A DNA stretch of 64,000 nucleotides from Apus apus (GCF_020740795.1 NC_067295.1:2666501-2730500), one strand, 5' to 3'. Counted from the stretch's first letter, positions 44,050-58,600 are shown. The notes: generated by a model not told the origin, from the sequence alone. Made by a program: numbers and translations.

Positions 44050-46663
44050 TCAGAGCAGGGTGATCTCGCTGGGCGGCAGCGTCAGCCTCTTCTCCCGGGC
44101 TCCCAGCAGCCTCTCCATGTGCGCGGCCACCACGCGGCACAGCTCCAGGCCCTACCCGGGGAGGGGGGACAGGCTGTGGGTGCCCGTGCCGCCCCCGCGG
44201 GGACCCCGGCGGGGCCCCCCCGCAGCGTCCCCTACCTGCTCCAGCTGCAGCTGCGTGATGCCCTGCGGCAGGAGCTCGCCCAGCGTGATCTCCACGTAGG
44301 GGGAGCTGGAGCCGGGAGCCGGGCGCTGCGTCCGCGTTGACTGGATCTCCTTCAGCGAGAACTTGGCGATGGGCTCCTGGGGACGGGGTGGGAGGGACAG
44401 GGAGGTGACCCGGGGACCTCCCCGAGGGGACCAAGGACCAGAGTGGGTGTGGACAGGGGAGCAGGACGGGTGGTGCCAGCGATGCACAAGAGTGATCCAC
44501 GGGCTGGAGCGGAGAGAACTGGGGCTGCTGGAGACCCTAGAGCACCGTCCAGAGACTTTTGACAAGGGCAGGGAGTGATAGGATGAGGGGGGGGATGGTT
44601 TTAAGCTGAAAATGGGGAGATGTAGATGGGATATTAGAAACATTCCTGTGAGGGTGGTGAGACCCTGGCCCAGGTTGCCCAGGGAAGCTGTGGCTGCCCC
44701 ATCCCTGGCAGTGTTGAAGGGCAGGTTGGATGGGGCTTGGAGCAACCTGGGCTGGTGGGAGGTGTCCCTGCCCATGCAGGGGGTTGGAACTGGGTGATCT
44801 TTAAGGTCCCTTCCAACCCAAACCAGTCTGGGATTCCATGATGTGGCACAGGCTGGGCAGGGGCAGGCAGACCTGGACAAACCCAAGGACATTTTCCCCT
44901 GTGGAAGAAGGATGTCACCCCCCACCTGCCGTCACATCTCACAGAGTCCCAGTTGTGCCCATGGGACCCTTGCAGCCCTCCCACCTACGTGGGTCTCCTT
45001 GCTGAGGAAATTGAGGCCGTTCTGGTTGACAGCCAGGATGCAGGGCGAGACGATGGCGTTGTTGCTGCAGCTCTGGATGTAGAAGAAGGACGAGCCAAAC
45101 ATGGGGCAGGCACTGAGCAGCCCTGTGGGTGGAGGACAGGGGCTCAGCACCCGCTGCCACCCCCTCCTGCCCAGGGCCCATAGGGGACTCACACCCATAG
45201 GGGCTCAACTGAGGGTCCCAGTCAGCTCCTAGGACCTTGCACCACTTCAGACACTGGACCAAGAGCAGGATTGGACCCAGGAGCAGCCAAGGGGCTCAGA
45301 AGTGGGTGGCTGAGGGTGGAGCTGGAGAGCAGCTGACCCTGCCCTGCCACCACGGTCCTGTCTCCCATGTGCAATGTCCCAGGTCTGCTTGTCCCAGCTG
45401 CTCCATGGGGAAGGCAACCAGCAGCAGCTCATCTTCCTTAGCATCGCATCCCCAGCCACACTGGGTCCTCGTCAGGAGGACACAATCAGCACTGAATCCC
45501 CAGCAACATTCAATCTCCAGCAGCATTGCATCCTCATTAGCATCTCCTCCCCGTGGAGGTCCCTTCCCTGCTCACCCAGGAACTGTGCCCTGGCCTGGTG
45601 GGCACTCAGCGCCTGGGCTTGCTCCATGTGCTGTGTCACCATGTGGAGCCAGGATTGGGCCTTCAGCAGGCGGAAGAGCTGCGGGGGGACGTAGTCCTGC
45701 ACCTCCCGCCTGCAGGGAACCAGAGATCAGAGCCAGCTCTGGCCAGCATGTCCAACACCCCATGGGACATGTCCCCCCAGACCCCCGTCCCGGCCATACG
45801 TGGTGGGGACATGGTGGCGGTCCTTGGCTCGGTGCTGGAGGGCAGCCAGCTTGGCCACATGTGGGAAGTGCTGCTCTCCCAGCCTGGCTGGTGGCAGGAT
45901 GGTGAACAGCCCCTTGAGGTAGTCAGGGAGCACCTGTGGGGAGACAGAGCACAGGGACACGGCTCAGGGACAAGGATGCTCAGGGAGGGGACACAGATGT
46001 GGCCCCAGGGGAGCCTGGTGGGGTGGCTAGACCTGGTTGTAGTGGACAGTGACGTAGAGCTCGTTGTCAAACTTGAGGGGCTGGCTCCAGACCACGCGGC
46101 GGCACCAGAAGGTGTAGCTGGGGTCCCGGAGCTCCGTCTCGGCGGCCACATCCAGGACGTATTCCCGGCGGGTCAGCGGCCGCACGCTCTGCCCTGCACC
46201 GTCCCGGGAGCCTGAGTGTGGCCACCACACTGGGCACCCACTGGTGGCATGGCCATCCTGTCCCCACCAGCCCCTCACCTCCGTCGGTCACCACGAAGAG
46301 GATGTACTCCTCAAAAGCCTCCGGGTGCTGCAGCCCCATCTCACAGCACAGCTCCTCGATCACGTCCAGAGCCACCTGGGCACAGGGACAATGGGACAAT
46401 GCCACGTCTGCCTGCTACACTTGGGACCACTAACAGGTCCTGCAATGGGGCTCCCCAGGAAAGTGATCTCGTTTTCCTAGAGAACAAAGTTCCCCAGTTT
46501 GGGGACATCAGAGGGGTGCAGCTCCCCACATCCACACCCCACAACCAGGAAGTCCCCAAGCCTCTCGCCCCCCACCCTGACTCACTGAGCATGTCTTGAT
46601 CTTGAGGTGCCTCTCGATGCCACCAGGCAGGAGGAAGAGCTGGCGCTTGGCGCTGCGTCCAGC
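44050..46663 (-). other. MYO15A: MYO15A C-terminal FERM domain exons
   Basis: Exons: 46663-46586, 46375-46279, 46193-46033, 45933-45800, 45709-45576, 45122-44989, 44376-44236, 44151-44050. The FERM lobes read [38 protein letters not shown] and [19 protein letters not shown]; the end [10 protein letters not shown] is a PDZ-binding type C-terminus known to engage whirlin. The donor after 46033 (CAG|GTCTAG) is weak but is required by phase. Confidence 0.93.
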
Positions 46664-49600
46664 CTGTCAGGGGGGACACATTGGGGTGCAGGGGGGCCCT
46701 TCGCACAGCAAGAGCCCAAAGGACATCCTGAATCCCCAAACTATCCCACAGCGACCATCTCCTGGGGACCATCTTGTACCTTGCCCATCCTGCCCAGGGG
46801 ACCCACCCTGCCTACCACCCGATGTGCACAGAGCTGCGTCCCTGCTGGGGACCCTTGAAAGCTCAGGGCACCCCCAAAGTGGTGCCCCTGGAAAGCAGAC
46901 CCCAAAAAGGACCAGACTCCCTGTGCCAGCAAGGGGCCATTGGCTCAGTCCCAGGGCAGTATCCAGAGGGATCCTGAGCCCATGGGTGACCCAGAGCCCA
47001 TAGGGAGTGATCCTGAGCCCGTAGGGGGATGTAGAATCTCCAAGAGGGATCTCAAGCTGGTGTCAGCCCTGCCCCGTGCCCTGCGGGCACCCACGAGCAC
47101 CCAGCCTCACCACCATGGCCTTGAGCTCCATGCTGCTGGGGAAGAGGCAGCGGCCACCAAACTGCAGGGTTTTCCGCAGGTTTTGCTCGCAGGCTTTGGC
47201 GATGCCTGGAGGGAACAGGGATCCCGGTGAAGGACGGGGCTGAGCTGCATCTCCAGAGCCCTGGGACACCCCTGGGTGTCCTTCCCTGCTGTGCACCCAG
47301 TGGCTGCCCAGCCCCTACCCTGGAAGGGCAGCTCCGGGTGGCTGCTGGCATCCTGCAGGAAGGTCAGGAGGAAGGGCTTGAGAACCTCGGAGCACTTGTA
47401 GTAGGCAGCGAGGATGTAGAGCAGCCTCCAGCCCTTCTGGCAGCTGTCCCTGCCGGGAAGAGCCACACCTGAGCCCCCGGGGAGGGGGCGGGTGCCCGCA
47501 GTGGCTGCAATGGCACCCACCACTGGGGGGAACTCAGTGTCCCCAGTGCCAGGCTCTGCTGTCCCTGCAGGGTGGATGGCGTGGGTGCAGGGACTCACGG
47601 CTTGGAGCTGGTGTTGTTGGTGACCTGTTTGATGATCTGGCAGTACACCTCATCCCGCAGGACCTCGTGCTCCCTGCACAGCTGGGGGACAAGCGCAGCT
47701 TGCTCTGTGGCTGGGGATGTCCCCAGCTGCCACCCTCCTGCTCAGGTGACCCCGAGGACTCACTGCCCCAGCAGGGGATTTACCTTGAGGATGGTGCAGA
47801 TGGCATCCAGCTCTGTCTGTCCCCGCAGAGGGTGGTCGCCCATGAACTTCATCACGGCTGGAGACAACAAAGCCACATGGTGACAAAGCTTGCTCTATCC
47901 TTTCCCTGAGGACACACTTGCCTGGACGTGGGCAACATCCCAGGCATTCAGGGCAGTGGGGCCAGAGGACCTAAACCCTCCTTGGACCACCCCATCTGCC
48001 CACCCTGGTCCTTCCCATACCCTGCTTCAAGGATGGGGCTGAGGATGGCCATGGGGCAGGGGCACAGGGCTGACCCCCACCTACCTTGGAAAGCCTCAGC
48101 AGCCAGTTTGCTGGTGCCACCATCCACGAATTCAATGAGTGACTCCTGGATAGGGATCTAGAGAGGGAGAAGGTCAGCTCCCGGGAGCAGCCAGGATGGT
48201 CTGGGGGTTGGGGTGGCATTTGGAAAGCTCCTGAGCACGCCAGGACCTTGAGGGGACCTGCAGGTGACAGCAGGGACACCCCGAGACGCCCTGCTTCCCC
48301 ATACCTTAGTGAATGTCAGCATCTCCAGCACATCAGGCACATCCCTCTTCGTCTTCATCCCGCCGGGGTCCCTGGGAGAGCGACGAGGGCTCGGGTGGGC
48401 ACGGGTGTCCCTGTCATAGGATGTCCCCACCACGAGATGTCCCCGTCCCCCCGCTGGACACTCACGTCGTCCCTTGCCGCGCTCCGCGGAAATACCGCCG
48501 GGCGAAGCCCAGCATGGGGCAGGTCCCCACGCCGGCCCCGACCCGCTCGTCTCCGTCTCCCTCCGGACCCTCCGTGATGGCCGTGCTGGTGGGGGACATC
48601 TGCGGAGCGGAGCGGGGCGGTGGGCAGCGGGCACAACCGGCACCGCGCCGCTGGCAGTCCCGGGCCAGCACCCACCTCGGTTTTCCGGTCCAGCTCCTGG
48701 GCTACAGCGGTGGAGGCCACGGCCACGGCCACGGCCACCGAAGCTGCCACCTTGCCCTGCTTGTCCCTGGGCTCCTCTTTCTTCTCTGCCGGCAAATGGA
48801 CGAAGTCGGGGGCTGCGACGGGCTGGACGTACTCGGTGGGGAAGAGCCCCGACCGGCCGTGGATGGCCCCGAACTTCCACCCTGCACCGGGCAGACCGTG
48901 GGGATGGGCACGGGCTGGCAGCCCTGGGGTTCATCCCCCAAAAAGCCTCTGCCCGCTCCCTCCTGCACCCCGAGCCCTTTGCGGGGGGTGTGGCCGCGGG
49001 GTGTGGTTGGGGGCGGCTGCGGTTTGGCATTGCCCAAGGGAAAGGCACCCGGTGCCACCCAGGGTGGGCACCACAGGAGAACATCCCAGTGCCAAAAAGA
49101 GCCCAAACCATCCTGCTGTGGGGTGACAGAGGCAGGATCCTGCCCCAGCCCCAGGAGGAGACACAGCTCAGGAAAGGGGACATGTACAGGGACAAGGTAC
49201 CCACCAAAATCCTGGGTGCCCATCTTCAACTCCTCCAGGTACATCACCTTCTTGCGGACCACGCAGCCATAGTAGTGATCTGCAGGGACATCACGGGGAC
49301 ATGGGGGATCACAGGATGCAGGGCCAGGGCACAGTGACTTCCAGCGGCAGTGAAACCATCAGTCCTTTTGCCCATGGAGGGTGTTTCGGCATGGGGGGCA
49401 CTCACCTCTCTCAGGGTGCTCCAGTGGCTGCAGGTGGATGATGTCCCCTTTGTGGAAGCTGAGCTGGCCCCTGTCCTCTGGACTGTAGTTCCTCACAGCC
49501 ACCACATACTGGGAGTCCTGGGCACAGGGGGGGCTGGCACAGCCCATGCACCCACACACACCCACCACATCCCACATAGGGGCTTCAAGCACCCATGTCC

Positions 49601-52600
49601 ACAGAACCACCCCAGAGTGCTCCCTTCATCCTCCCCTCACCCCAGCCATCGTTTCATTTGCATGGTCCAGCCCCCAGGACATGCCCCCAGCTGCCCCCCA
49701 CCCCAGCCCCGGGGCACCCCCCACCTTCCTGAGCTCTGTGATGAAGTGATCGACCATGGCCTTGACCTGGGGGGCTTTGGGGGAGAAAAGGATGAGCTTC
49801 TCACTGCTCAGGTTGAACTCCAGCATGTTCCTGGACGGGGTGGTGACGAACAGCACGTCGGCGTAGCTGGGGCAGGGCGAGGGGAGGCTGAAACACCCGG
49901 CACGCCCAGCACCCATCCCACCCCGACCCCCCACGCTCCTCACCCTTACCTGTACGCCCGCAGCACCCGCAGCTGCTCCCCGGGGACGTTGGTGCCCTTC
50001 ACCAGCCGCAGCAGCTTGACGCCAGCGTGGGACACAGCCAGGATCTGCACACCTGTCCCCACGCTGCCCTGCGGGCCAGGAGACCACCTCAGCTGCGGTC
50101 ACGGGGCTGTGTTCCCCCTCCCCAGCCCCCCTCACGGCTGGACCCTCACCGTGGCAGGGAAGAGACGTGAGAAATAAACCTCGCAGCCATCCCGAGCGGC
50201 AGCGATGATCTCCCTCTTGACGCTCTCAGTGGCCACGGGGCTGAAGGAGTCCAATTTATTTTCAGCTGCAGGGAGAAACATTAATCAGCCTCCCCACTCC
50301 CTGGGATGGATCCGGGCACGGGGTTCACAGTGAGATCAGAGATGCTCATCCCCTTCCCAAACCTGGCAGGACCACGATGGAAGGTGTCATGGTGATAGGT
50401 TCCCCCTTCTGGGGCATCCCCTAATTCAGCCAGCCTGGCTGAGACCTGACACAACTCATGGCTTTGTGGAGAATTTAATCACAGGGGGCTCATTGCATTT
50501 GGAAGCAAAACTCCCCCGGGTTTAAGCAGAGCCACCTGTGGCTTGGAAATGCCCAGGAGATGAGGATGGGCCATAGAGCGGTGGGTGTGAGACCCCCAGG
50601 TTTGGGCCCCCCAGGTGTGAGCCCCCCGCCCAGAAGCAGCCGGTTGTGGGAGTTACCGAAGAGAGATTTCAGGCGGATCCGCTCCTCCTGGCTGATGCGG
50701 ATGCAGGTGTCTGAGAGCGTGTCATTGAAGATCTGAGGAACGGGGGAGGAGCAGCCGGGGGGGAGTGGCATGTCCCCCAGCCTGTCTGCCCTGCACGGCC
50801 TCCTCCCCCTGGCTCGGGGCAGCTGAGGCAAGTAGATACCCCAGCTCCCATAGGAGCCCCGGGAGGGCTTCAGGGCAATCTCAGTGCCTCACCTGCCGGA
50901 AGATGAGGTCGAGCAGCAGTGGGTTGTTGATGCTGTCCTTGGGGTAGAAAACCTGCCAGGAGAAAAGCCAGCGTGGCATTGCCCACCCTGCAGGGTCTCT
51001 GGCTAGGAAAAAAGCCCCCATTATCCCCATAACACTTTGACACCAGCCTGTTCCCGTGTGTCCCCACCCCCTTCCCACACCTCCTTGCGGATGTAGATTT
51101 TCCAGGGCACGTTGTGGTAGGTGTAGAAATCCTCACTGCAGCTCCGGTGCAGTTGGGTCTGGACCTGCTGTGCCTCGGATGGGAGCTCCCGAGAGACGGA
51201 CACTGCGAAGGGATGGAAAGGTCTGCGTGTCCCTGGGGGCACCCACCACCAGCCCCCCTCCATGCAGGGAAACTGAGGCACGGGGGTCATCTGTGGGGCA
51301 GGGAGGGTTTAGCTGGACACAGCAGTTATCCATGAGGATGCTGTAGAGCCGTCCATGTGCCTGGCCACATCAGGCATCACCCAGTGCCACTGAGGAGGAT
51401 GGGGTGCCCTGCTCTACTGTGGCCCCCATAGTGCCACAGCTCTGCCCTGTGATACCTGGGGGCCGGGTGGCTGCTGGACGCCCCGTTGGTGCTCGCAGCT
51501 GGTACCTGCTGCTCGTGACCGGCTTCACCGTGGCCACCATCTCCTTGGGCCCCTGTGAGGCAGAGAGCAGGCTGTAGTTGGGGACAGAGGCTCCCACAGC
51601 CTGGCACAGGGGACACGGGGGTGACCATATCCCTACCGCAGCCGCCGGCACCCGGGCTGCCGAGAGCTGCTCCTTCAGGATCTGCATGGCTTCCTCATGG
51701 GGATCCAGCTTCTTCCCAAAGAGCTTGCTGCAGAGACAGCACCCCAGACCACCTGCACCCCACATCACCTGCACCCCGGCGCAAGGGCTGGGACCTGCAC
51801 CTGCAGGCAAGAGATGCCCATGGCTCGAGTGGGGCCAGGTGGGTACCTGGGGGGCTGGGGGCCACGCGGAGCCGGCTGGCACTGCCGGATGATGTTGCGG
51901 ATGTCGTGCGTGGGCCGCGGGAAGTGCTCTGAGTTGAGCCGGGAATGCTGCACCACCATCTCACCCGGCCACCGCTGGCCCATGGGTGCTGCAGGAACGA
52001 GCAGATGGCTTGGGGGCACCAGGCACCACCCTCATGCCTGGGCCTTGGCTCAGTGCCTCAAGCCTCTGTTGCTGCCCCATTGCCCTGGAGCCCCTTACCA
52101 GCTTTCTGAGAGTAGGGCCGGGGCTGGGGGGCACGGGCTGGTGTCCCCCCTGCTGCTCTGCCCTGCAAGAGACACCCCACCATGAGCATCTGCCATGCCC
52201 AGCTGCCCCATTCCTGGACAGCTGCCCCACTGCAGATGTGGGGCAGGGATCAACCCCTCCCGACCCCCTTAGTGCTGCCCCACTGACCAGGGGCCCAGGT
52301 GGTTGGTTGGCATCTGCCCAGCGCTGTGGGGATGGGGCTGGCTCTGCACCTGTGAGGGCAAAGGGGGAGAGCTCAGCCAGGCTGCTGGGGTGTCCCTCAC
52401 ACCCGGGATTAGGTGGGGAAACTGAGGCAGGGAGCTGGGTTGGGATGCAGGAGCAATCTGGGCACTCACCTCTCAGCTGATGCATCTTCGTGGGTGCAGG
52501 GGATCTGCTCTGCTCAGCATTGTGGCCGCTGTCCCCCACTCCTGTTCCACCTCCTCCCTTCATCCTCTGTGAGACAGCAGCCGGTTTCTCCAGCTCCTGG

Positions 52601-55600
52601 AGGGCAGGTGTCAGGGGACAGAGATCAAGCAACCTGCACCCCCAAAATGCTGGACCCCCTCTGCCTCAGGCAGGGGGATGCCCCTCTCACCCCATTGCCG
52701 TAGGAGAGCACAGGGTCAAAGAGGCTGTCCAGGTACCGGTCCAGACCCTTCTGGCTGCGTGGCTCCCCAAATTCCCCATCTGCTGGGGGATGAGGAGGGA
52801 TGAGCTGCCAGCAGCAGGGCTTCACCAGCACGGTGAGGTTCACTGGCTCAGTGGGATTCCCTGGCACAGCAGGGTTCACCAGCACAGCCCCACCAGCAGC
52901 TCTGGGGAATGATGCCCTACCATGGGGGTGGTAGGGCTCTGTGGAAGGCAGCGTGGGGGCTTTCACGGCAGGGGGAGGTGGCACTTCATCCAAATCCAAG
53001 CCATGTCCCAGCACCCTGCAGAGAGGAAGGATGCCAGATGGACCCTGACCCATGCCTCTGCCAGCACCCAGTCAGCCTGGTGCTGGTGTTTCCCCCACAG
53101 CAGGGGACCCATCCCAGCCTGGGTACTTACACCCGGCTGTCCCTGCTGCGGTTCTCAGCTCCCTCCCATGCAACAAGGAAGCAGGACTTCTGCTTAGGAA
53201 AGCCTCGGAGCAGCTCAAGGTCAGAGATGAGGTCCAGGACATAGTCGTGGCCGGCCAGCTCAGCCCACTGGGCACCTGCCTTCATGACCACAGACCAGCC
53301 ACGCCAGCCCTCCACCAGCCCCCTGCCAATAGTGGGACGCTGGGGATGGGTACAGGCTGCCAGCAGTGCCCCAGTTCTGCTGGGACACCCTGCCCACGAG
53401 CTGGGCATCCCAGCTCCCAGTTCCTGGGGTCACCCAAAATGGCTGTTCCCCACTGCAGGGTGAGGGGGTGCAAGTCCGGTGGGTACCTATGCTTCAGGAC
53501 ATCCCCTGCCAGGTCCTCGCCCGTGCTCCAGGAGTGGACAGGACAGGAGAACTGGTCGCCTGGGGAGGGACGGGTGGTGAGCGGGTCCCTCTGGTCCCCT
53601 CCTGCCCATGACGGTGGCAGGGTGGTCAAGCCAGGACCCACCCTCCCTGCCAGCCACGCCCCCGTCCCCGCTCCGCCCCGCACCGTTGAAGCAGTGCAGG
53701 TCCAGCGCCATGCGGGCCTGCCGCCGGTTGGCCGTCCACTCCAGCAGCGAGGGCGGGAAGGTGCGGGCGGCCTCGGCGCCCAGCTGGGACCGCGCCATGG
53801 CCTGCATCAGCTTGCGCTGGCACACCGGCTTGTAGCCCGCGAAGGCGTAGTCGGAGACAAACCTGCGGGAAAGGGGGGATGCTGCAGGAGGGACCTGGGC
53901 AGTGTTCCCAGGCATGTGTGCCTGGCTGGCCCCAGGGACCACTGAGGGACTAACAGCACCCTTGGAGAGCTCTGGGCAGCGTTCTGGCTATGTGTGCCAG
54001 GCTGGCCAGGGGCATCCTGGAGTCATCTGGGCATAATCCCTAGGCAGATGTGCCAGGCTGGCCCTGGGGAACTATGGAGGGACCTCAGAGCATCCCTGGA
54101 GAGCTCTGGGCAGTATTCCGGCCATGTGTGCCAGACTGGCCAGAGGGATTCTGGAGGATCCTGAGCAATCCCTGGCCATGTATGCCAGGCTGACCATGGA
54201 GACCACAGCAGGACCTCAGACCATCCCCAGCACGACCTAGGCATCATCGTGGCCACGTGTGCCAGGCTGGCCAGAGGGATCTTGAAGAAACCCAGCAGTG
54301 TCCCCAGGGACACTGCCATCCCTGGTCCCCATCCCCGACTCACTTGAGCAGGTACTTGTCGAAGGCGGCGGAGGGGGGGAAGGCGCTGAGGCAGGCGGCC
54401 AGCAGCAGCCAGCCCCGCTCCTCGTTGTTGACGTTGGTGTTACGCCAGACCTGATTGGCGGCTTGTGCCAGGAGCTCATCCCGCAGCCCCGGCACCGACA
54501 GCCCCTTCTGCACGATGTAGTTGCCAAAGAGGGTCTCCTGCGAGCCGCCCAGCCCCGGGTCCCCCATGAACCGCAAGATCTGCCGGGTGAACAGCGAGGT
54601 CCTCCCTCCAGCCCCGGGCAGGGAGCGGGCAGGGGGCCGTGGTGCTGGATCCCGCCTTGTCCCACCTACCAGCTGGAAGAGGCTGAGTGCCTCGTGGCGC
54701 AGCTCCTCGTCCAGCCGGGTCAGGGGGGCCACCAGAGGGGCCGTCAGCATCCCGAACGCTGGCTCCTGCGGTGACACCCGCACCCGTGGCTACCCGGGCC
54801 CCGGCGAGCTGGCCCCAGGGCGCTGAGTGTGGTGTTGCCGCTGGATGGGGGCTATGGGGCTGCGAAGGGGCTGGGAGGCAGGATGGGGCGGCAGCCCCCG
54901 GCAGCGGGGCAGGGATCGGGCTGTAAGGCAGCACCGGAGATGCCGGCACTTCAAGTGAGGCTGAGAGCAGGATCCGGCCCCGGCGCTGAGGTTTGGGATG
55001 CCAAGGATTGGGAAACACAAGGCGAAAATATGGGGCGAGGAGGAGGAAGAAGGGGCAAAGCCACCGGGACAGGGGCCGGGGTCCTGGGAGGAAAGCGACC
55101 TGGTCTCCCGCCCCAGCGTTTCCGGATCTGCCCCTCGTCGGGCGTCCAGGAGGGCTCGGCGGGTCTCTCTCCAATAACCTCAGCGGGGTCCCCCCGGCCT
55201 CTGGAGACGACAGGAACCCACGGGGAGGGAGGGAGGCGGCGGCCGGCTCCCCGCAGCACCGCAGCCACCCCGAATCCGGCCCCTCTCGCACCCTGCGGCA
55301 GCCCCAGGGCCGAAGGCGGGGCAGAGCCCGGTGGGATGGTGCGGGGAGCCCGACCGGGCAAAGCCGCCGCGGGGACCCTGAACCTAAACCGCTGAGCCAC
55401 GACCGGGGCGCCGAGGACTCCCCGAAATCCGGCTGCCCTCTGGGACAGGCTCCCCGCCAGGCCGCGGCGCCCACCTTACCTGGAAATGGCCCCGCACGTA
55501 CTTGGCCATGGGGTAGTCGTTGATGTCGAGCGGGAGGGTGAGCTGGGAGTCGGGCTGCAGCGCCGGCGGCGGCACCAGCACCACGCAGCCGGCATTCACC

Positions 55601-58600
55601 TCCCGGGCGGCTACGGCACAGCGGGCAGCTACGGCACAGCTGCGGGGAGGGGGAGAGGGGCTGGCAAGGGGTGCGGGACCCGCTCACCTGCAGCAGCCTC
55701 CAGCAGCCCCATCAGCTCGGCCGGGATCTCCAGGTGGGTGACGTCCACCACCTCCCTCCTCGTCAGCTCCTGCCAGCACAACACAGGGGTGAACCCACAG
55801 GCACCCGTGGTTGCCCTGGCTGGCAGCATGGGAACGGGCAAGCACATGGCAGGGACGAGGGCACAGCAATATGGGTGGCACAGGCATCACACACATGTGT
55901 TGCCCACTGCCACATGCCTGCCCATCTTTACCTGCTTCATCCTCTCCTTCTCTTCCTCAGCCCTCTGACGGGCATCCTCCTTCCTCTGCAAGCAGAGCAG
56001 CCATGCTGAGCCCCCGCCAGGAGGGAGGGAGACCCAGAGGCCGTGGATCCCCCCTGGGGTGCCATCACCGCTCTGGCATCGCCAGGTTTTCACTCCAAAG
56101 TGCAACTGCCCACCCCCCACGGGGCACGGACAAGGTGGTGGGGATGGGGTTTGGGGCGGCTCAGGATCTGGGGATGCCACTGTGCCCTCCCCACACCCAC
56201 TACCAAGCATGAAGCAGGGTAGGAGTGGGTGCTTGGGACCTCCCAGGGATGCACCAGCCCCCACCTCACCTTGAGGTAGCGCCGGCGGTTCACATAGATG
56301 TGCACCAGGGACCTGAACTTGATGAGTGTGTGTCGCATGCGCCGGTACCGCTGCCTGCGGGAAGGCACCTGTCACCCTCTGCCACCCACCAGTGCCCACC
56401 AGCCCCCCCACCCCTGGGATCCCCACCTGGCCAGGTAGCCCCGTGCCCGGGTCTGCAGGAGGATGATCTTTCGGCGGAGGGAGCGGAAGCGCCTCTTGAT
56501 GAAGAAGGTGCGAGCGTAGCGCTGGAGCGTGAGCGCGGCCAGGTGATGGGCACGGGCTCGCTTGCTCTCCAGCACCTGGTACAGCTGCTCCTTTAGGAAG
56601 AGCTGGGGAGGGGGGTGAGACACCATGAGCCCCCACCTTGGCTGCCACCCGCTGGGCATCACCAGAGCTGAGCCCCAGTGCTGGGATGGTACCTTGCTGA
56701 CACCAACATAGTACATGCCAGGGTTGACAGGGCAGAGGTTCCTCAGCATCTCCACGCAGTTGGCCCCATTGGGAATGACACGTTGACACATGTCAACGAG
56801 GCAGCGGTACCTGGGTGAGCCCACAACACTGTCATTGTCATCATGTGGGACCTCATTGGGACACCAGCACGGACCCTCCCCATGATGATGAGCACCATGT
56901 CTGGGAAAGCAGCTTCTCCAGCTGCTGGGCACCTCAGCAGGGGGCTCCCAGCTCCCACTGTGAGGCACACCTGGGCCAAATGCTGTCCCCCCAAAACAAC
57001 CACAAGCTCTGTGGTCTCCCCTTGCTGAGATGGTGGTACTCAACCCACAGCCCCTAGCACCTGTCAATGAAGATGAGGAAGGGGATGCGGATGGGGAAGC
57101 CCTCCTTGCGGATGCGGATGGTCTCCAGGATCCCTGAGTACCGCAGCTGGCTGCTGACCACATCGGCCTCAAAGAGCCCTGGTTCCTACAGGGAGAATGG
57201 GGAGAAGCCTTGAAGGCCACACAGGAAGAGCCTTGCCCGCTATGTGCCACCATGATGAGGGCAGGCAGCATTGGCAGCCGTGGGCAGGAAAGCCCCAGGC
57301 TGGTTCTCACCTTCTTGTTGTTGGGTTTGAGGCAGCGCACGAAGAAGGGGTTGCACCTGTGTTGGAGAGAACCCATCAGCCACAGGTGAAGGGGGACAAA
57401 GCCAACCTGGCCACCCTGGGCTTGGGTCCAGTTGCCACCCTGCTCCTGCCAGCCCACAGCATGGCCTGGCTGCTGCCCTGCCCACCCAGCCAGCACTGAC
57501 CTCTCCATCTTCTCCACCAGGTCCAGGAGTGACTGCTGGAACCGGGCAGCCACAGTGGGGGCCTTGTAGCGCCGTGTCCTGGTGCTGCTCCTCCTGACCA
57601 GGCTCCTCTGTCGGGCCAACAACTGGGCATGGCCGAAGAAGAGGTTGGCCACCACCTCAGGGAGACAGGAAGGGTTAGGGAGGAGGAAGGTGGCCAGGAT
57701 GGCGCAGCTCTCCTAGATCCTCTTCCCAACCCAGCCACCACCTTTTTCCCCAGCTCTGAGTGAGTTGCATTCCCTATTTGTGGCTGGGTTCCATGGATGG
57801 GGATAGGTAAGCACAAGCACAGCCCACATGCCCTTTGGTGCCAATGCTGGTGGTGTCAAAACCCAGAGGACCACATGAGAAGAGGGCACCAGGTGGAGCT
57901 GAAAGCATCCTCTGCTCCTGGTCCCTGTGGGCTTCAGCAGCTGTGGGGTCACATGCTTGGGGATGGGAAATGTGGTGTGCACGGAATGGGACTGTCTGTG
58001 CCGTGTCCCCCCCAGCACCATAGAGCCATGGCTGTGCAGGCCCCATACCTTGGTCCTGCTGCTGATGAACAGGTCCAGCACATCCTGACGGACCTGATCA
58101 TAGTTTTTATCCAGAAACTTGTGAACCTGGCAAAGAGCAAAACCTCACAATGAGGAGCCCCATGGCACGGTAAGGGGAAGAGAGGAGCTCCAGACCAGGA
58201 CATGGTGGGTAGGGGGCTGCTCCCAGCCCCCAGCTGGAGCCCCTGGGCTGTCCCTCACCCCCTGGTGCAGGATCAACCCCATAAATCTCCTCTTTTACCC
58301 TCCTTAAGCCCCAGCAGGCCACGCACCTGGTAGGTCACCTTCCCCGCGTAGTGCTTGATGGTGAACTCAGGCAGCGGCATCTTCGGCTTGGTGTACAGAG
58401 GGTTCATCCCATGGTGGTAGTGACACTTCTGCAGGAATGTGTGGTCGGTGGCCTGGGGATGGACACAGGTGAGACACAGGTAGTTTGGCAGCCTCAGGGA
58501 TACAGGCACTAGGACAGGAATGCCTGGACAACCAGCCAGAGCCTGCTCTCTCAGCTCTGCCACCAAGCAGCTGCATCATCATGGATATCTGCTGGTCTGT

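Noticed and set aside
54476-55687. 403-codon minus frame crossing MYO15A exons and introns
   Set aside because: Exonic reading frame of myosin is different in part and good splice signals break it; the intronic part is not myosin-like.
55639-55688. Acceptor before 55639 as the start of the MyTH4-linked exon
   Set aside because: Best looking acceptor, but the required phase runs into a stop and the intron would be only 48 nt; 55610 or 55628 keep the frame.
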